From assembly GCA_963704035.1 (NCBI GenBank), contig CAVPGR010000002.1, positions 62,001 through 126,000 on the forward strand: 64,000 nt of DNA, written 5' to 3'. Numbering within the stretch: position 1 is the first letter of the stretch; the number at the start of each line of letters is the position of its first letter. This document shows, piece by piece, positions 25,208 to 33,621 of the stretch. The translations under genes and the position numbers were made by a program. Below the pieces are notes generated by a model that did not search any database, was not told the origin of the DNA, and saw only the letters and a program-made list of their open reading frames with translations. Source of the stretch: JAOSJL01 sp963704035 (GTDB lineage: Bacteria > Actinomycetota > Acidimicrobiia > IMCC26256 > JAOSJL01).

Positions 25208-26838
25208 CAGGTCAAGTCTGCCTTTGCCTGCTCGCGCAGTTCGAACTTCAGGACCTTGCCGGTGGCGTTGAGCGGCAGTGCGTCGATGACGCGCACGTGG
25301 CGCGGCACCTTGTAGTTGGCCATCTCCTCGCGGCACCAGGCGACGAGCTCGTCGGGATTCAGGTCCTCGCCCGGGACGGGCACGGCGAAAGCCATACCGA
25401 CTTCTCCCATGCGCTCATCGGGTACGCCGATCACCGCGACCTGGGCGACCGACGGGTGGGCGAGAATCAGCTCTTCGATCTCGGCGGGGTACGCGTTGAA
25501 TCCGCCCACGACGTACATGTCCTTGAGGCGGTCGGTGATCCGCAGGTAGCCCCGGTCGTCCATGACCCCGATGTCGCCGGTGTGGAGCCAGCCCTCGTCA
25601 TCGATCGCCTCAGCAGTCGCCTCGGGGTTCTCGAAGTAGCCGCGCATCACGTTGTAGCCGCGGATCACAACTTCGCCCGGCTCGCCGCCAGCCACCTCGT
25701 CGCCCTCGTCGTCGACGACGAGTACCTCGACGCCGGGAATCGCCCGTCCTGATGTGGTGGCGATGGTCTCGGGGTCGTCGTCGTGACGACACATCGTCGC
25801 GATCCCACACGCTTCGGTGAGCCCGTAGCCGGTGATGACCGTGTCGAAATGGAGCTGTTCGCGCATCTGCACGATCAACTCGACGGGAATAGCGGCGGCG
25901 CCGGTCACCGCGAGTCGCAGGGAGCTCAGGTCGTGGCGATCGAGGTCAGGCGTCGCCAGGATCGTCTGGTACAGCGTCGGCGGCCCCGGGAGCATCGTGA
26001 TGCGGTCGCGGGGGATGCGCGCGAGCACGGCTTCGGCGTCGAAGACGGCATGCGGGAGGATCGTGGCGCCGGCCATAAGCGCCGCGAGGATTCCCGCCTT
26101 GTAGCCGAAGGCGTGGAAGAACGGATTGACGACCAGATACCGGTCGCCGGCCGTGAGACCCACGACGTCGCCCCAGTCGCGAAAGGCGCGGAGGTTCTGG
26201 GCGTGAGTGGTCTCGACACCTTTGGGACTTCCCGTGGTGCCCGATGTGAACAGAAGATCCGATGTGTCGTCGGGGGAGACGGCCTCGGCGCGTGCGTCGG
26301 CGGTCGCGGTGTCGACCGACACGGCACGTCCGAGGAACTCGTTCCAGGTGAGGGCGCCGCCGGAGGCGCCGCGGGGAGCATCGCCGCGGAGCACGACCGT
26401 CAGTTCGAGATTCGGCAGGTCGGCGGCAGGGTCGACGGCGTCGGCCAGGAGTTGCATGTAGTCGGTGTCGAGGAAGTCGGTGACTGTCACCAGTGCCTTG
26501 GCGCCACTCGAGCGCAGTACGTAGGCAGCCTCGCGGCCCTTGAAACGGGTGTTGACGGTGACGAGCACACCTCCGGCGGCGTGAACGCCGAGCGCAGCGA
26601 CCACCCACTCGCCGATGTTCGGGGCCCACAGCGCCACGCGGTCGCCCGGCTCGATGCCGCTTGCGATGTAGGAGCGTGCCGCGGTGTCGATCGCGGCTGC
26701 GAGATCGCGAAACGACCACGAACGGCCGGCGTCGACGTCGACGAGGGCCTCAGCGTCGGTGTGCCGTTCGGCCGCGGTACGCACGAGGTGCGCAATGGTT
26801 CCGAACTCGATGTCGCCCCGCGTGGGCGTATCGGTCAT
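25207..26838 (-). CDS. AMP-dependent acyl-CoA ligase, FadD3-like
   Basis: This 543-residue ANL ligase has P-loop LLFTSGTTGSPKGVETTH, VTGYGLTEACGIATM, GWLHTGDIGVMDDRGYL and the C-terminal LPLNATGKVLKFELRE with the adenylation Lys. The whole pattern, including GFNAYPAEIEELILAHPSV, resembles mycobacterial FadD3, the ligase for the steroid C/D-ring propionate HIP, but many long-chain ligases are similar. It lies 9 bp after the aldehyde dehydrogenase gene, on the same strand. Gene order (aldehyde dehydrogenase then ligase) suggests aldehyde to acid to acyl-CoA conversion. Confidence 0.9.
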   Translation of the reverse strand: MTDTPTRGDIEFGTIAHLVRTAAERHTDAEALVDVDAGRSWSFRDLAAAIDTAARSYIASGIEPGDRVALWAPNIGEWVVAALGVHAAGGVLVTVNTRFKGREAAYVLRSSGAKALVTVTDFLDTDYMQLLADAVDPAADLPNLELTVVLRGDAPRGASGGALTWNEFLGRAVSVDTATADARAEAVSPDDTSDLLFTSGTTGSPKGVETTHAQNLRAFRDWGDVVGLTAGDRYLVVNPFFHAFGYKAGILAALMAGATILPHAVFDAEAVLARIPRDRITMLPGPPTLYQTILATPDLDRHDLSSLRLAVTGAAAIPVELIVQMREQLHFDTVITGYGLTEACGIATMCRHDDDPETIATTSGRAIPGVEVLVVDDEGDEVAGGEPGEVVIRGYNVMRGYFENPEATAEAIDDEGWLHTGDIGVMDDRGYLRITDRLKDMYVVGGFNAYPAEIEELILAHPSVAQVAVIGVPDERMGEVGMAFAVPVPGEDLNPDELVAWCREEMANYKVPRHVRVIDALPLNATGKVLKFELREQAKADLT

Positions 26839-26847
26839 GGCGCGCGC

Positions 26848-28287
26848 TCAGCCGGGAAGGCAGATGGACTTCGTCTCCAGGAACGCCTCGAGGCCGTCTT
26901 CGCCGAGCTCGCGCCCGATGCCGGAATCCTTGAAACCGCCGAACGGACTCGCGAAGTCGAGCAGGAATCCGTTGATCGTGGACGTTCCCGTGCGGACCCG
27001 ACGGGCGACGTCGAGGGCTGTGTCGACATCCGCGCTGTAGACGGACCCCGAGAGCCCGTAGTCGGTGTCGTTGGCGATCGCCACGGCGTCGTCGACGTCG
27101 TCGTAGGGGATCACCCCCACGACCGGGCCGAAGATCTCCTCGCGGGCGACGCGCATCGTGTTGTCGACGCCGACGAACAGCGTGGGTTCGACGTAGATGC
27201 CCTTGTCGAGCCCATCGGGCCGTCCGCCGCCGATCGCGATCTTGGCGCCCTCGTCGCGTCCGATGTCGAGGTATCCCTCGACGCGTTCACGCTGGCGTTC
27301 GGCGACCAGGGGCCCGATGTCGGTTGCCGGGTCGAGAGGATCCCCGACGTTGAGGTTGCCGATGGCGTCGACGAGGGCGTCGACGACCTCGTCGTAGCGG
27401 TCGCGCGACGCGAGGATTCGGGTCTGCGCGACGCACGCCTGGCCGTTGTTCATCATCGCGGCCGGGAGCAGTTGCGGGACCGCCTCGGCGAGATCCGTGT
27501 CGTCGAGGATGATCGCCGCCGACTTCCCGCCCAGCTCGAGGGTGACGCGCTTGAGCTGTTCGCCGCAGAGAGCCGCGATCTTGCGACCCGCCGCAGTGCT
27601 GCCGGTGAACGAGACCTTGTCGACGTCGCCGTGGGTCACGAGGTGCTGCCCGACCTCGCGCCCCGCCGGCACGATGTTGACGACGCCCGGCGGAACACCC
27701 GCCTCGTCGAGTACCTCGGCGAGCAGGTAGGCGTCGAGAGGCGTTTCGGGAGCGGGCTTGATCACGAGGGTGGAGCCCGACGCCAGCGTGGGAGCCATCT
27801 TCAGCATCGTGATGAAGAGCGGCACGTTCCACGGAATGATCCCCGCGGCGACGCCGACCGGCTCGCGGCGGACCACGACCGGAAGGCCGAGCGCTCCCAC
27901 GTGACGGTTCTCGAACGCGAACTCACGTGTCAGTTCGGTGAAGTAGTTGAGGACCATCGACGGAGCGAGGACCTGGCCCATCGTGCCCCACGTGATGGGA
28001 CAGCCGTTCTCCGACGAGATGGTCTGGGCGAAGTCGTCGATGCGGGCGTTGATGCCTTCGTTGATCTTCGCCATCAGGTCGGCGCGGTCGTGGGGCGATG
28101 TGTTGGACCACTCGCCACTGTCGAAGGCGGCGCGGGCGGCGGCGACCGCCCGGTCCATGTCGGCGGGCACGGCCTCGGGCACCGTCCCGATGTGGGCACC
28201 GTCGTGGGGTGAGAACACCTCGACCTTGCCGGAACCGGCCGGGTCGACCCACTCGCCGCCGATGTAGAACTTGTCGCGAACCTGCAC
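26848..28287 (-). CDS. NAD(P)-dependent aldehyde dehydrogenase
   Basis: This 479-residue ALDH-superfamily enzyme has the NAD-site motif IPWNVPLFITMLKMAPTLA, the general base Glu in VTLELGGKSAAI, the catalytic Cys in NNGQACVAQTR and the cofactor motif EEIFGPVVGVIPY, all present. Length and motifs are standard. It is the first gene of a two-gene unit with the FadD3-like ligase, so its product acid is probably the ligase substrate. The start is ATG/GTG at 28287 (MQVRDKFYIGGEW). Confidence 0.94.
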   Translation of the reverse strand: MQVRDKFYIGGEWVDPAGSGKVEVFSPHDGAHIGTVPEAVPADMDRAVAAARAAFDSGEWSNTSPHDRADLMAKINEGINARIDDFAQTISSENGCPITWGTMGQVLAPSMVLNYFTELTREFAFENRHVGALGLPVVVRREPVGVAAGIIPWNVPLFITMLKMAPTLASGSTLVIKPAPETPLDAYLLAEVLDEAGVPPGVVNIVPAGREVGQHLVTHGDVDKVSFTGSTAAGRKIAALCGEQLKRVTLELGGKSAAIILDDTDLAEAVPQLLPAAMMNNGQACVAQTRILASRDRYDEVVDALVDAIGNLNVGDPLDPATDIGPLVAERQRERVEGYLDIGRDEGAKIAIGGGRPDGLDKGIYVEPTLFVGVDNTMRVAREEIFGPVVGVIPYDDVDDAVAIANDTDYGLSGSVYSADVDTALDVARRVRTGTSTINGFLLDFASPFGGFKDSGIGRELGEDGLEAFLETKSICLPG

Positions 28288-28397
28288 GCCCCTGCTCCTT
28301 GGTCGATTTGGAGGGAACCCTACCGGAATCCGCCCCGAGGCCTCCTCGCGTGTGATGCTCCGGGTGTGCCCATCACCTCGCCACTCCTGGTCGGCCG

Positions 28398-29048
28398 GTG
28401 AGCGCCGGCGCTGGGCGGTTTCGTGCGGAACGGCGACCTCTGTTCATCCCGACGGAGGGTCCCGACTACGCCCCAAACGTGGTGTTCGAGGGCGCCTTCA
28501 CCGAACGGCAATGCAACCGGATCATCGAACGCGGCCGCTCCGTCGGTCCCGACGAGGCCCTCGTCGGAACTGTCGACACCAACACGATGGAGGACACGGG
28601 AACCCGCGTCGCCGACATCGCCTGGATCGAGTCCGATGACGACTCGATGTGGATGTTCGACATGCTGGCGAAACTCGCGCAACGCGCCAACCGCACCTGG
28701 CGCTTCGAGCTGACCGGTTTCACCGAGGATCTCCAGTTCACGCGTTACGGCGCCCCGGGCGCGTTCTACGACTGGCACCAGGACGGTCTCGACGGCGACG
28801 TGGCGGTGCGCAAGCTGTCGATGGTCGTCCAGCTGTCGGACCCCGACGACTACGACGGGTCGGACCTGGAGCTGTTTTCCGTGAACGAGGAGTCGGAGAG
28901 CGACGAGGTCGCTGAGTGGGCGAGGGCCGCGCGCACACGCGGGACCGTCATCGCCTTCCCCGCCTTCGAGTTCCATCGGGTGACGGCGCTGGAGCGCGGC
29001 GAGCGCTTTTCGCTCGTCTCCTGGATCGGCGGCCCCGCGTTCCGGTAG
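28398..29048 (+). CDS. 2-oxoglutarate/Fe(II) oxygenase, PKHD-type hydroxylase
   Basis: This 216-residue double-stranded beta-helix dioxygenase has the iron ligands His127 and Asp129 in YDWHQDG and His193 in FEFHRV, and 2-oxoglutarate Arg203 in RGERFSLVSW. These residues match PiuC/PKHD-type hydroxylases and prolyl 4-hydroxylase-like proteins. The substrate (a small molecule or a protein side chain) cannot be told. Translation from GTG 28398. The gene ends 13 bp before the second palindromic element and is convergent with the glycosylase-like gene. Confidence 0.88.
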   Translation: MSAGAGRFRAERRPLFIPTEGPDYAPNVVFEGAFTERQCNRIIERGRSVGPDEALVGTVDTNTMEDTGTRVADIAWIESDDDSMWMFDMLAKLAQRANRTWRFELTGFTEDLQFTRYGAPGAFYDWHQDGLDGDVAVRKLSMVVQLSDPDDYDGSDLELFSVNEESESDEVAEWARAARTRGTVIAFPAFEFHRVTALERGERFSLVSWIGGPAFR

Positions 29049-29060
29049 TCACACCCCCTT

Positions 29061-29109
29061 TGAGATGCGTCCGTGGCGCGCGCTATGCGCGCGCCACGGA
29101 CGCATCTCA
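29061..29109. repeat. Palindromic element (copy 2), probable bidirectional terminator
   Basis: A perfect 23-bp stem (29061-29083 with 29087-29109) closes a TAT loop. The arm core GATGCGTCCGTGGCGCGCGC is shared with the element at 25151-25207; only the outer bases differ (TGA here, AACTAT there). It separates the oxygenase stop from the stop of the convergent glycosylase-like gene (29110-29112). Confidence 0.87.
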
Positions 29110-29692
29110 TCACTCGGTCTTCTTCTTGCCCTTCGCCTTCTGGGTCTTCTTCCAGGCGCGCACGCGTTCGAGCGCGGCGGGGGAGTCGATGTCGGCGACC
29201 GAGCGTGGCGTGGCGTCGGAGAACGGCGCCGCGGCCTTGTTCCATCCCTTCGGTGCGACACCGAGCCGCTTCCCCAGCACGGCGAGAAGGATCTTCGACT
29301 TCTCGGGTCCGTAGCCGGGAAGCTCCCGAATGCGGGCGAGCGCATCGGCGCCGTCGGAGGCTCCGGTCCACACAGCCGCGGCGTCACCGTCGTAGTTGTC
29401 GACGATCCAGGTGCACAGAGCGTGTGCACGCTTCGCCATCGACGCCGGGTAACGGTGAAGGGCCGGCTTCTCGCGAAACGTCTGCTCCAGCGTGTCGAGG
29501 GTCCATCGCAGCGATTTCGGTGGCGTCGAGTGGCCCGTCGAGGCGCTCCCGCAACGTGTACGGGCCGCGGAAGGCCCACTCCATCGGTACCTGCTGGTCG
29601 AGCATCATCCCGAGGAGCAAGGCGAGCGGATCGTCCTCGAGCAACCGGTCCGCGTCGACGTCTCCGGTGATCGGAATCGCTACGTCGGCCAT
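29110..29692 (-). CDS. HhH-GPD-type DNA glycosylase-like protein, frameshifted
   Basis: This is a base-excision-repair-type protein with a helix-hairpin-helix: the C-terminal half has ARIRELPGYGPEKSKILLAV, the HhH that binds DNA. The N-terminal half (start 29692, MADVAIPITGD) has the helical-bundle motif DDPLALLLGMMLDQQVPMEW typical of the HhH-GPD superfamily. The frame breaks near 29496-29503: DPRHAG in one frame, DTLEQTFREKPALHRYPASM in the other, so one extra base is present. The C-terminus is lysine-rich (KKTQKAKGKKKTE). Whether it has glycosylase activity is uncertain, since the catalytic Asp cannot be placed. Confidence 0.75.
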
Positions 29693-29724
29693 GCCCCCAG
29701 CGTACGCGTAGGCTCGGCCCGGTC

Positions 29725-30406
29725 ATGGACGATCAGCGCCCCCTCCCCGTCACCGAAGCGGTCCGGGAATCGACGCGCCTGGTGGTGGGCGCATCGCTGC
29801 TTGCAGGTCGTGGACTGGCCGCGATGATCCGCCGCTACGGGACCCCCGAGTCCGAAACACACGCCAGCCGGTGAATCCGGAGACGATCCCCTTGCTCGGC
29901 CCCTCGTGATCGCCGGGGTCGCCCGCACCCTTCTCATTGGCCTGACGTTCGAGGTCGAGCGGGCTGTTCTCGACGTCACTGACCGACTCGCCCGGAGCAG
30001 CGCACCGGTCTCGGGCGTGATCGCCGCGTTCTCCCGCCGTTGCTCCGATCAGCCGCCTCGTGGGAGAGCGACTGTTGGCCTGGTACGCACGCGGTCTGCT
30101 GGAGGAGCAGCGAAGCCGGGAGTACGCGGGAACGGCTCTGCTCGGTGCCGCCGGTGTGGGCACCGACTTCATCGTCGAACATCTGGACATCAACGGCATC
30201 GTGCAGTCACTCGAGCTCGACGACCTGATTCTCCAGTCGACCGGTGGGATCACCGGCGAGATGCTCGACACAGTGAGGGCACAGGCCGTCGGGATCGACT
30301 CACTCGTCGACCGGATCGCCACCAAGGTCACGCGTCGCAAGCGCCGGACGATCGCGGACTCGAAGGGAGAGACGTCGCACGGGAGTCGGAGACCGACTCC
30401 CGGTGA
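29725..30406 (+). pseudogene. RDD-associated conserved helical protein, split by two to three frameshifts
   Basis: The pieces read, in order and in three frames, MDDQRPLPVTEAVRESTRLV from ATG 29725, then DDPLARPLVIAGVARTLLIG, then SRLVGERLLAWYARGLLEEQ and FIVEHLDINGIVQSLELDDL. Breaks fall at about 29850-29865, about 30038-30045, and possibly 30330-30375. The last frame stops at TGA 30404-30406, overlapping the RDD gene start (GTGA). The D-I-N-x-I-V ... L-x-L-D-D-L ... STGGITGEML module is typical of actinobacterial proteins encoded beside RDD membrane proteins, which often carry many DVxxIVxRVD repeats; this copy has one unit. Function unknown. Sequence error is as likely as decay. Confidence 0.5.
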
Positions 30407-30960
30407 GCGCCGCGAGCCCCGCCGCGGAACTGGCGGACGAGACGAATCTTCGGGGACTGCGCGGGAGATACGCCGGTATCGCTTCGCGTGGCGCCGCCGT
30501 GACCATCGACGCCGTGATGATCGTTCTGCTCTTCTACGCCGGTATCGCCCTCGCCTCGCTCGTCGTGGCGCTCGTCCGTCTCGACCAGCCCCAGTTCTTC
30601 TCGATCTCCGACGTGGGGTGGGCCCTGGCCTTCACCGGGTGGCTCTTCTTCTACGGGTGGTTCAGCTGGTCCTTCTTCGGCCAGACCATCGGCAAGGCCC
30701 TGCTCGGGTTGCGCATCGTGGCCAAGGACGGGGGCCCGATGGGTCCGGCACGGGGACTGCGCCGATGCTTCGGCTGGGTCGTGGCGCTGATGTTCTTCGG
30801 GCTCGGGTTCCTGTGGATCCTCATTTCCAGGGATCGACGAGGCTGGCACGACTACATCGCCGGTACCTGCGTCATCTACGACTGGGACGCCCGGGTGGGA
30901 ACGCTCCTGTTGGCGCGCCGACGCGAGCGGGAGGCCGGCACTCCATCGCCCCATCGCTGA
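30403..30960 (+). CDS. RDD-family membrane protein
   Basis: This 185-residue protein has RDD-domain hallmarks: an early Arg (RYAGIASRGAAVTIDAVMI, with the family's R..A..iD pattern), a central GQTIGKALLGLRIVAKDGGP motif and a late RDRRGWHDYIAGTCVIYD segment. There are about three membrane helices. RDD proteins are proposed transporters or Na+/H+-type exchangers, but function here is unproven. It starts at GTG 30403, overlapping the preceding helical protein gene. Confidence 0.88.
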   Translation: MSAASPAAELADETNLRGLRGRYAGIASRGAAVTIDAVMIVLLFYAGIALASLVVALVRLDQPQFFSISDVGWALAFTGWLFFYGWFSWSFFGQTIGKALLGLRIVAKDGGPMGPARGLRRCFGWVVALMFFGLGFLWILISRDRRGWHDYIAGTCVIYDWDARVGTLLLARRREREAGTPSPHR

Positions 30961-31013
30961 TCAGTCGCACTGAGCCCTGTGCGCTTCGGCGGGTTCCCCG
31001 GTATCGTCCAGTG

Positions 31014-32231
31014 ATGACCCGTCGGTGGTCGGAGCCCCTGCTCTACGCCGCTTCCGCTGCCTTCGCTCTCGCCGCGGTCTGGTTCGGCCTCACACCCCAT
31101 CGGGCCTGGGGCCGAATGGCCGTCGTGCCCTACGCGGTGGCTGCCGTCGTATTCGTGATCGTGGCGTGGGTGTCGCCACGACGCGTCGACGCCCGTTTTC
31201 GCACCTGGGTCGCCATCGTGCTGTTGACGGTGGCCACGCTGGCGCCGATGGGTGTTCAGATCGCCCAACGCGGAGCCGACGCGCTCGGCCACCACGCCCA
31301 ATCCGAGGTACTGGTCGTCGAGCAGGCGACGACGGCGCTGCTGAGCGGCGAGAACCCCTATGACGCGGTCTTCGACGACGAAGTCCTCGCACGACGAAAG
31401 GCGGGGACCCAGACGCACTTCCCATACCTCCCCGGTATGCTCGTGCTCGGCGCGGTTCCCGACGGCTGGGGACCGTTGGCCGATGCCCGAGTGGCGTTCG
31501 CCGCGTCGACCTTGATGATCTTCGGCCTCGTCGTGATCATGGCGCGTCGTCGCGACCGGCTCGTGCGTGCCCTCCAGGTGCTGATCGTGCTGCCCACGGG
31601 CGCGCTCATCCTGGCGACCGGTGGTGACGATCTCCCGGTTCTCGCGCTCATGCTCCTGTCACTCGTTCTGCTCGACCGTCGTCATCCCGTCGCGGCCGGA
31701 ATTGCGATCGGGCTCGCCGCCGCCACGAAGCAACTGGCGTGGCCACTCCTTCCGTTCCTCGTGTTCGCCGCCGTCGACGCCGAAGGAAACTCGGCACGGG
31801 GACGCGCCGCTGCCGCCGCCGGCCTCACGATGCTGCCGTTCCTGTTGCCCTTCATCGTCTGGAGCCCCGGCGCGTTCGTCGAGGACGCACTGCGTTTCCC
31901 TCTCGGCATCGGCCAAGAGGCAAGCGCCGCGGCTTCGCCCACCGTGGGACGTGCCATCAGTGCTGCCATTCCCGGTGCCGGCGCCGTGCTCGCGGTCGTC
32001 CTCCCGGTCGGACTGCTGATCGGTGCCGTGGTGCTGCTCGTTCGACGACCACCCCGCGATCCTGCCCACGCGGCACTTGCTGCCGCGGCGTTTGTCGGAG
32101 CGGCGGTCCTGTTCGCGCCGGCAGCCCGGATCGGAATCATCATCTACGCCGTCAACCTGGCCGTGTGGTGGTGGGTACTGCGGCCCGACGCCGAGGAGGT
32201 CCCGGCGGCCGCGGCCTCGCTTCCCGCGTGA
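31014..32231 (+). CDS. GT-C-like polytopic membrane glycosyltransferase (GT87/DUF2029-like)
   Basis: This 405-residue integral membrane protein has about ten helices. Between the first helices lies the loop LLSGENPYDAVF, an NPY motif often seen in polyprenyl-phosphate-mannose-dependent glycosyltransferases, then HFPYLPGMLVLGAVP. A further landmark is GLAAATKQLAWPLLPFLVF, the K-containing helix of GT87-like enzymes. It probably adds a sugar to a lipid or glycan outside the membrane. It overlaps the PAP2 gene by 4 bp (GTGA), so phosphate-lipid recycling may be linked. Confidence 0.72.
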   Translation: MTRRWSEPLLYAASAAFALAAVWFGLTPHRAWGRMAVVPYAVAAVVFVIVAWVSPRRVDARFRTWVAIVLLTVATLAPMGVQIAQRGADALGHHAQSEVLVVEQATTALLSGENPYDAVFDDEVLARRKAGTQTHFPYLPGMLVLGAVPDGWGPLADARVAFAASTLMIFGLVVIMARRRDRLVRALQVLIVLPTGALILATGGDDLPVLALMLLSLVLLDRRHPVAAGIAIGLAAATKQLAWPLLPFLVFAAVDAEGNSARGRAAAAAGLTMLPFLLPFIVWSPGAFVEDALRFPLGIGQEASAAASPTVGRAISAAIPGAGAVLAVVLPVGLLIGAVVLLVRRPPRDPAHAALAAAAFVGAAVLFAPAARIGIIIYAVNLAVWWWVLRPDAEEVPAAAASLPA

Positions 32232-33052
32232 CCGCGGTCGAGAGCAGCTTCGAAACGAGGGTCGCGACGGCGGACAAACGCTGGCATTTTCCGTCCTGGC
32301 AACGCTGGCTCTTCGAGATCGGTCTCGTCGTCGGCGTCTACGCGCTCTACACGGCAGTCCGCAACTCGCTCGGTTCGGCTGTCGTATCGACCGAACAGGC
32401 TGTTGCCAACGCGCTACGCCTGATCGACGTCGAGCGCGCACTGGGGGTCTTCTCGGAGGCCGGCGTCCAGGACTGGGCGTTCGCGCATCAGTGGCTCATC
32501 CGGTCGGCGAACTTCTACTACCGGGGTGCACACTTCTGGGTGACGATCGGTGTGCTCGTCTTCGTTCTGCTTCGCGCGCCGAAGCGCTACCCGCTGGTAC
32601 GTAATGTGCTCCTGTGTACGACGGTGCTGGCGCTCGTCGGTTTCGCCCTCTACCCGCTGGCGCCGCCACGCCTGCTGCCCGAAACATTCGGCTTCGTCGA
32701 CACGGCGAGAGTCGGCAGCGAGTTCTGGAACACGGAGTCCGCGCGGGCGGCCATCAGCCATGCCTCGAACCAGTTCGCCGCCATGCCGAGTCTCCACATC
32801 GGCTGGGCGATCTGGTGCGTGTGGGCCGCCTGGCCCGTTGCCGGACGACTGGGTCGTTCTCTCGTCTGTGCGCACCTGGCGTGGAGCATCGCCGTGGTGG
32901 TCCTCACGGGTAATCACTACCTGTTCGACGCCCTGGGTGGAGCAGTGGTTCTGGGGGCCGGACTGCTCGTGGGGACCTGGCTGACCCGGTGGACGGCACG
33001 AATCCGTGGTCATTGGGAGCGCAGCGGGGCCCCCACCACCTCGTCCGCCTGA
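32228..33052 (+). CDS. PAP2-family membrane phosphatase / inositolphosphotransferase-like
   Basis: This 274-residue protein has about six helices. The PAP2 catalytic motifs are seen as FALYPLAPPRLLPE (start of the conserved region), AAMPSLHIGWAIW (C2, Ser-x-His) and VVVLTGNHYLFDALGG (C3, with the nucleophile His). The spacing matches the PAP2_3/AUR1-like subgroup, which contains inositol-phosphate transferases and lipid phosphatases. Start GTG 32228 in overlap with the upstream glycosyltransferase. Likely an envelope lipid enzyme. Confidence 0.85.
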   Translation: MTAVESSFETRVATADKRWHFPSWQRWLFEIGLVVGVYALYTAVRNSLGSAVVSTEQAVANALRLIDVERALGVFSEAGVQDWAFAHQWLIRSANFYYRGAHFWVTIGVLVFVLLRAPKRYPLVRNVLLCTTVLALVGFALYPLAPPRLLPETFGFVDTARVGSEFWNTESARAAISHASNQFAAMPSLHIGWAIWCVWAAWPVAGRLGRSLVCAHLAWSIAVVVLTGNHYLFDALGGAVVLGAGLLVGTWLTRWTARIRGHWERSGAPTTSSA

Positions 33053-33162
33053 GTGGGCGGAATATCCCAAATACGCCCTACCGTGGGAGATGAGAGTCCT
33101 CTAGTCTTTCGTGGTTGAAGTGCTCTGTGGGGCTGAAGTTGGGTACCGGGGAGGGGGAGACT

Positions 33163-33621
33163 GTGGTGGGAGCGAACCGGTGGCACCGGGCGGGCGGCGA
33201 CCACGACACCATCACCGAGCGTTCCGCTTCTCCCACACCTCGTGAACCGGTTGAGCTCGAGATCGTGCTGGACGACGAGGCACCGCGCGATCTGGCCCCC
33301 GAGATCTTCCGGCAGCGACTGGTGATCGAAGGCACCTGCCGTCGCGCGGTGACCGCCGACGACGTCAGTCGGTATCTGAAAGACCTGTCGACCGTGTGCG
33401 GCATGCGCACCCTCATCGAGCCCGTCACGCACCGCTCGGAGAAGTACGGCTGGGCGGGATGGATCCACTGGGAGACCTCGGGCGCGCACCTCTATGCCTG
33501 GGACCATCCACTGTTCTTCAGTGTCGATGTGTACACGTGCAAGGCGTTCGACGCGCCCGAGGCCGTGCACTTCACGCGCGTGTTCTTCGACGCACCCGAG
33601 ATCATCGCCCGAACCTTCTGA
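33163..33621 (+). CDS. SpeD-like (S-adenosylmethionine decarboxylase fold) protein, altered active site
   Basis: This 152-residue protein (start GTG 33163, preceded by GGGGAGGGGGAGA) aligns by eye with bacterial AdoMetDC proenzymes from RLVIEGTCRR to the end. The segment ETSGAHLYAWDHPLFFSVDV then YTC corresponds to the family's ESH..IHTWPE...a.D.fTC. The pyruvoyl-forming Ser is kept (Ser106), as are the Trp (113) and the catalytic Cys (126). The His next to Ser is Gly107, the processing His is Tyr111, and a His appears at 109. It may be an active but altered decarboxylase, one that changed substrate, or a non-catalytic relative. Its stop overlaps the ATG of the autoinducer-synthase-like gene by one base, so the two are strictly coupled. 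Confidence 0.7.
   Translation: MVGANRWHRAGGDHDTITERSASPTPREPVELEIVLDDEAPRDLAPEIFRQRLVIEGTCRRAVTADDVSRYLKDLSTVCGMRTLIEPVTHRSEKYGWAGWIHWETSGAHLYAWDHPLFFSVDVYTCKAFDAPEAVHFTRVFFDAPEIIARTF

Noticed and set aside
25783..28212. Very long plus-strand open frame (about 809 codons) opposite the ligase and aldehyde dehydrogenase
   Set aside because: It is antisense to two clear enzyme genes, has low-complexity Arg/Gly/Asp content and no family motif; high GC makes such mirror frames common here.
33053..33162. GGGCG...CGCCC inverted repeat before the SpeD-like gene as operator
   Set aside because: Only 5 bp arms with unrelated inner sequence; expected by chance at this GC content.
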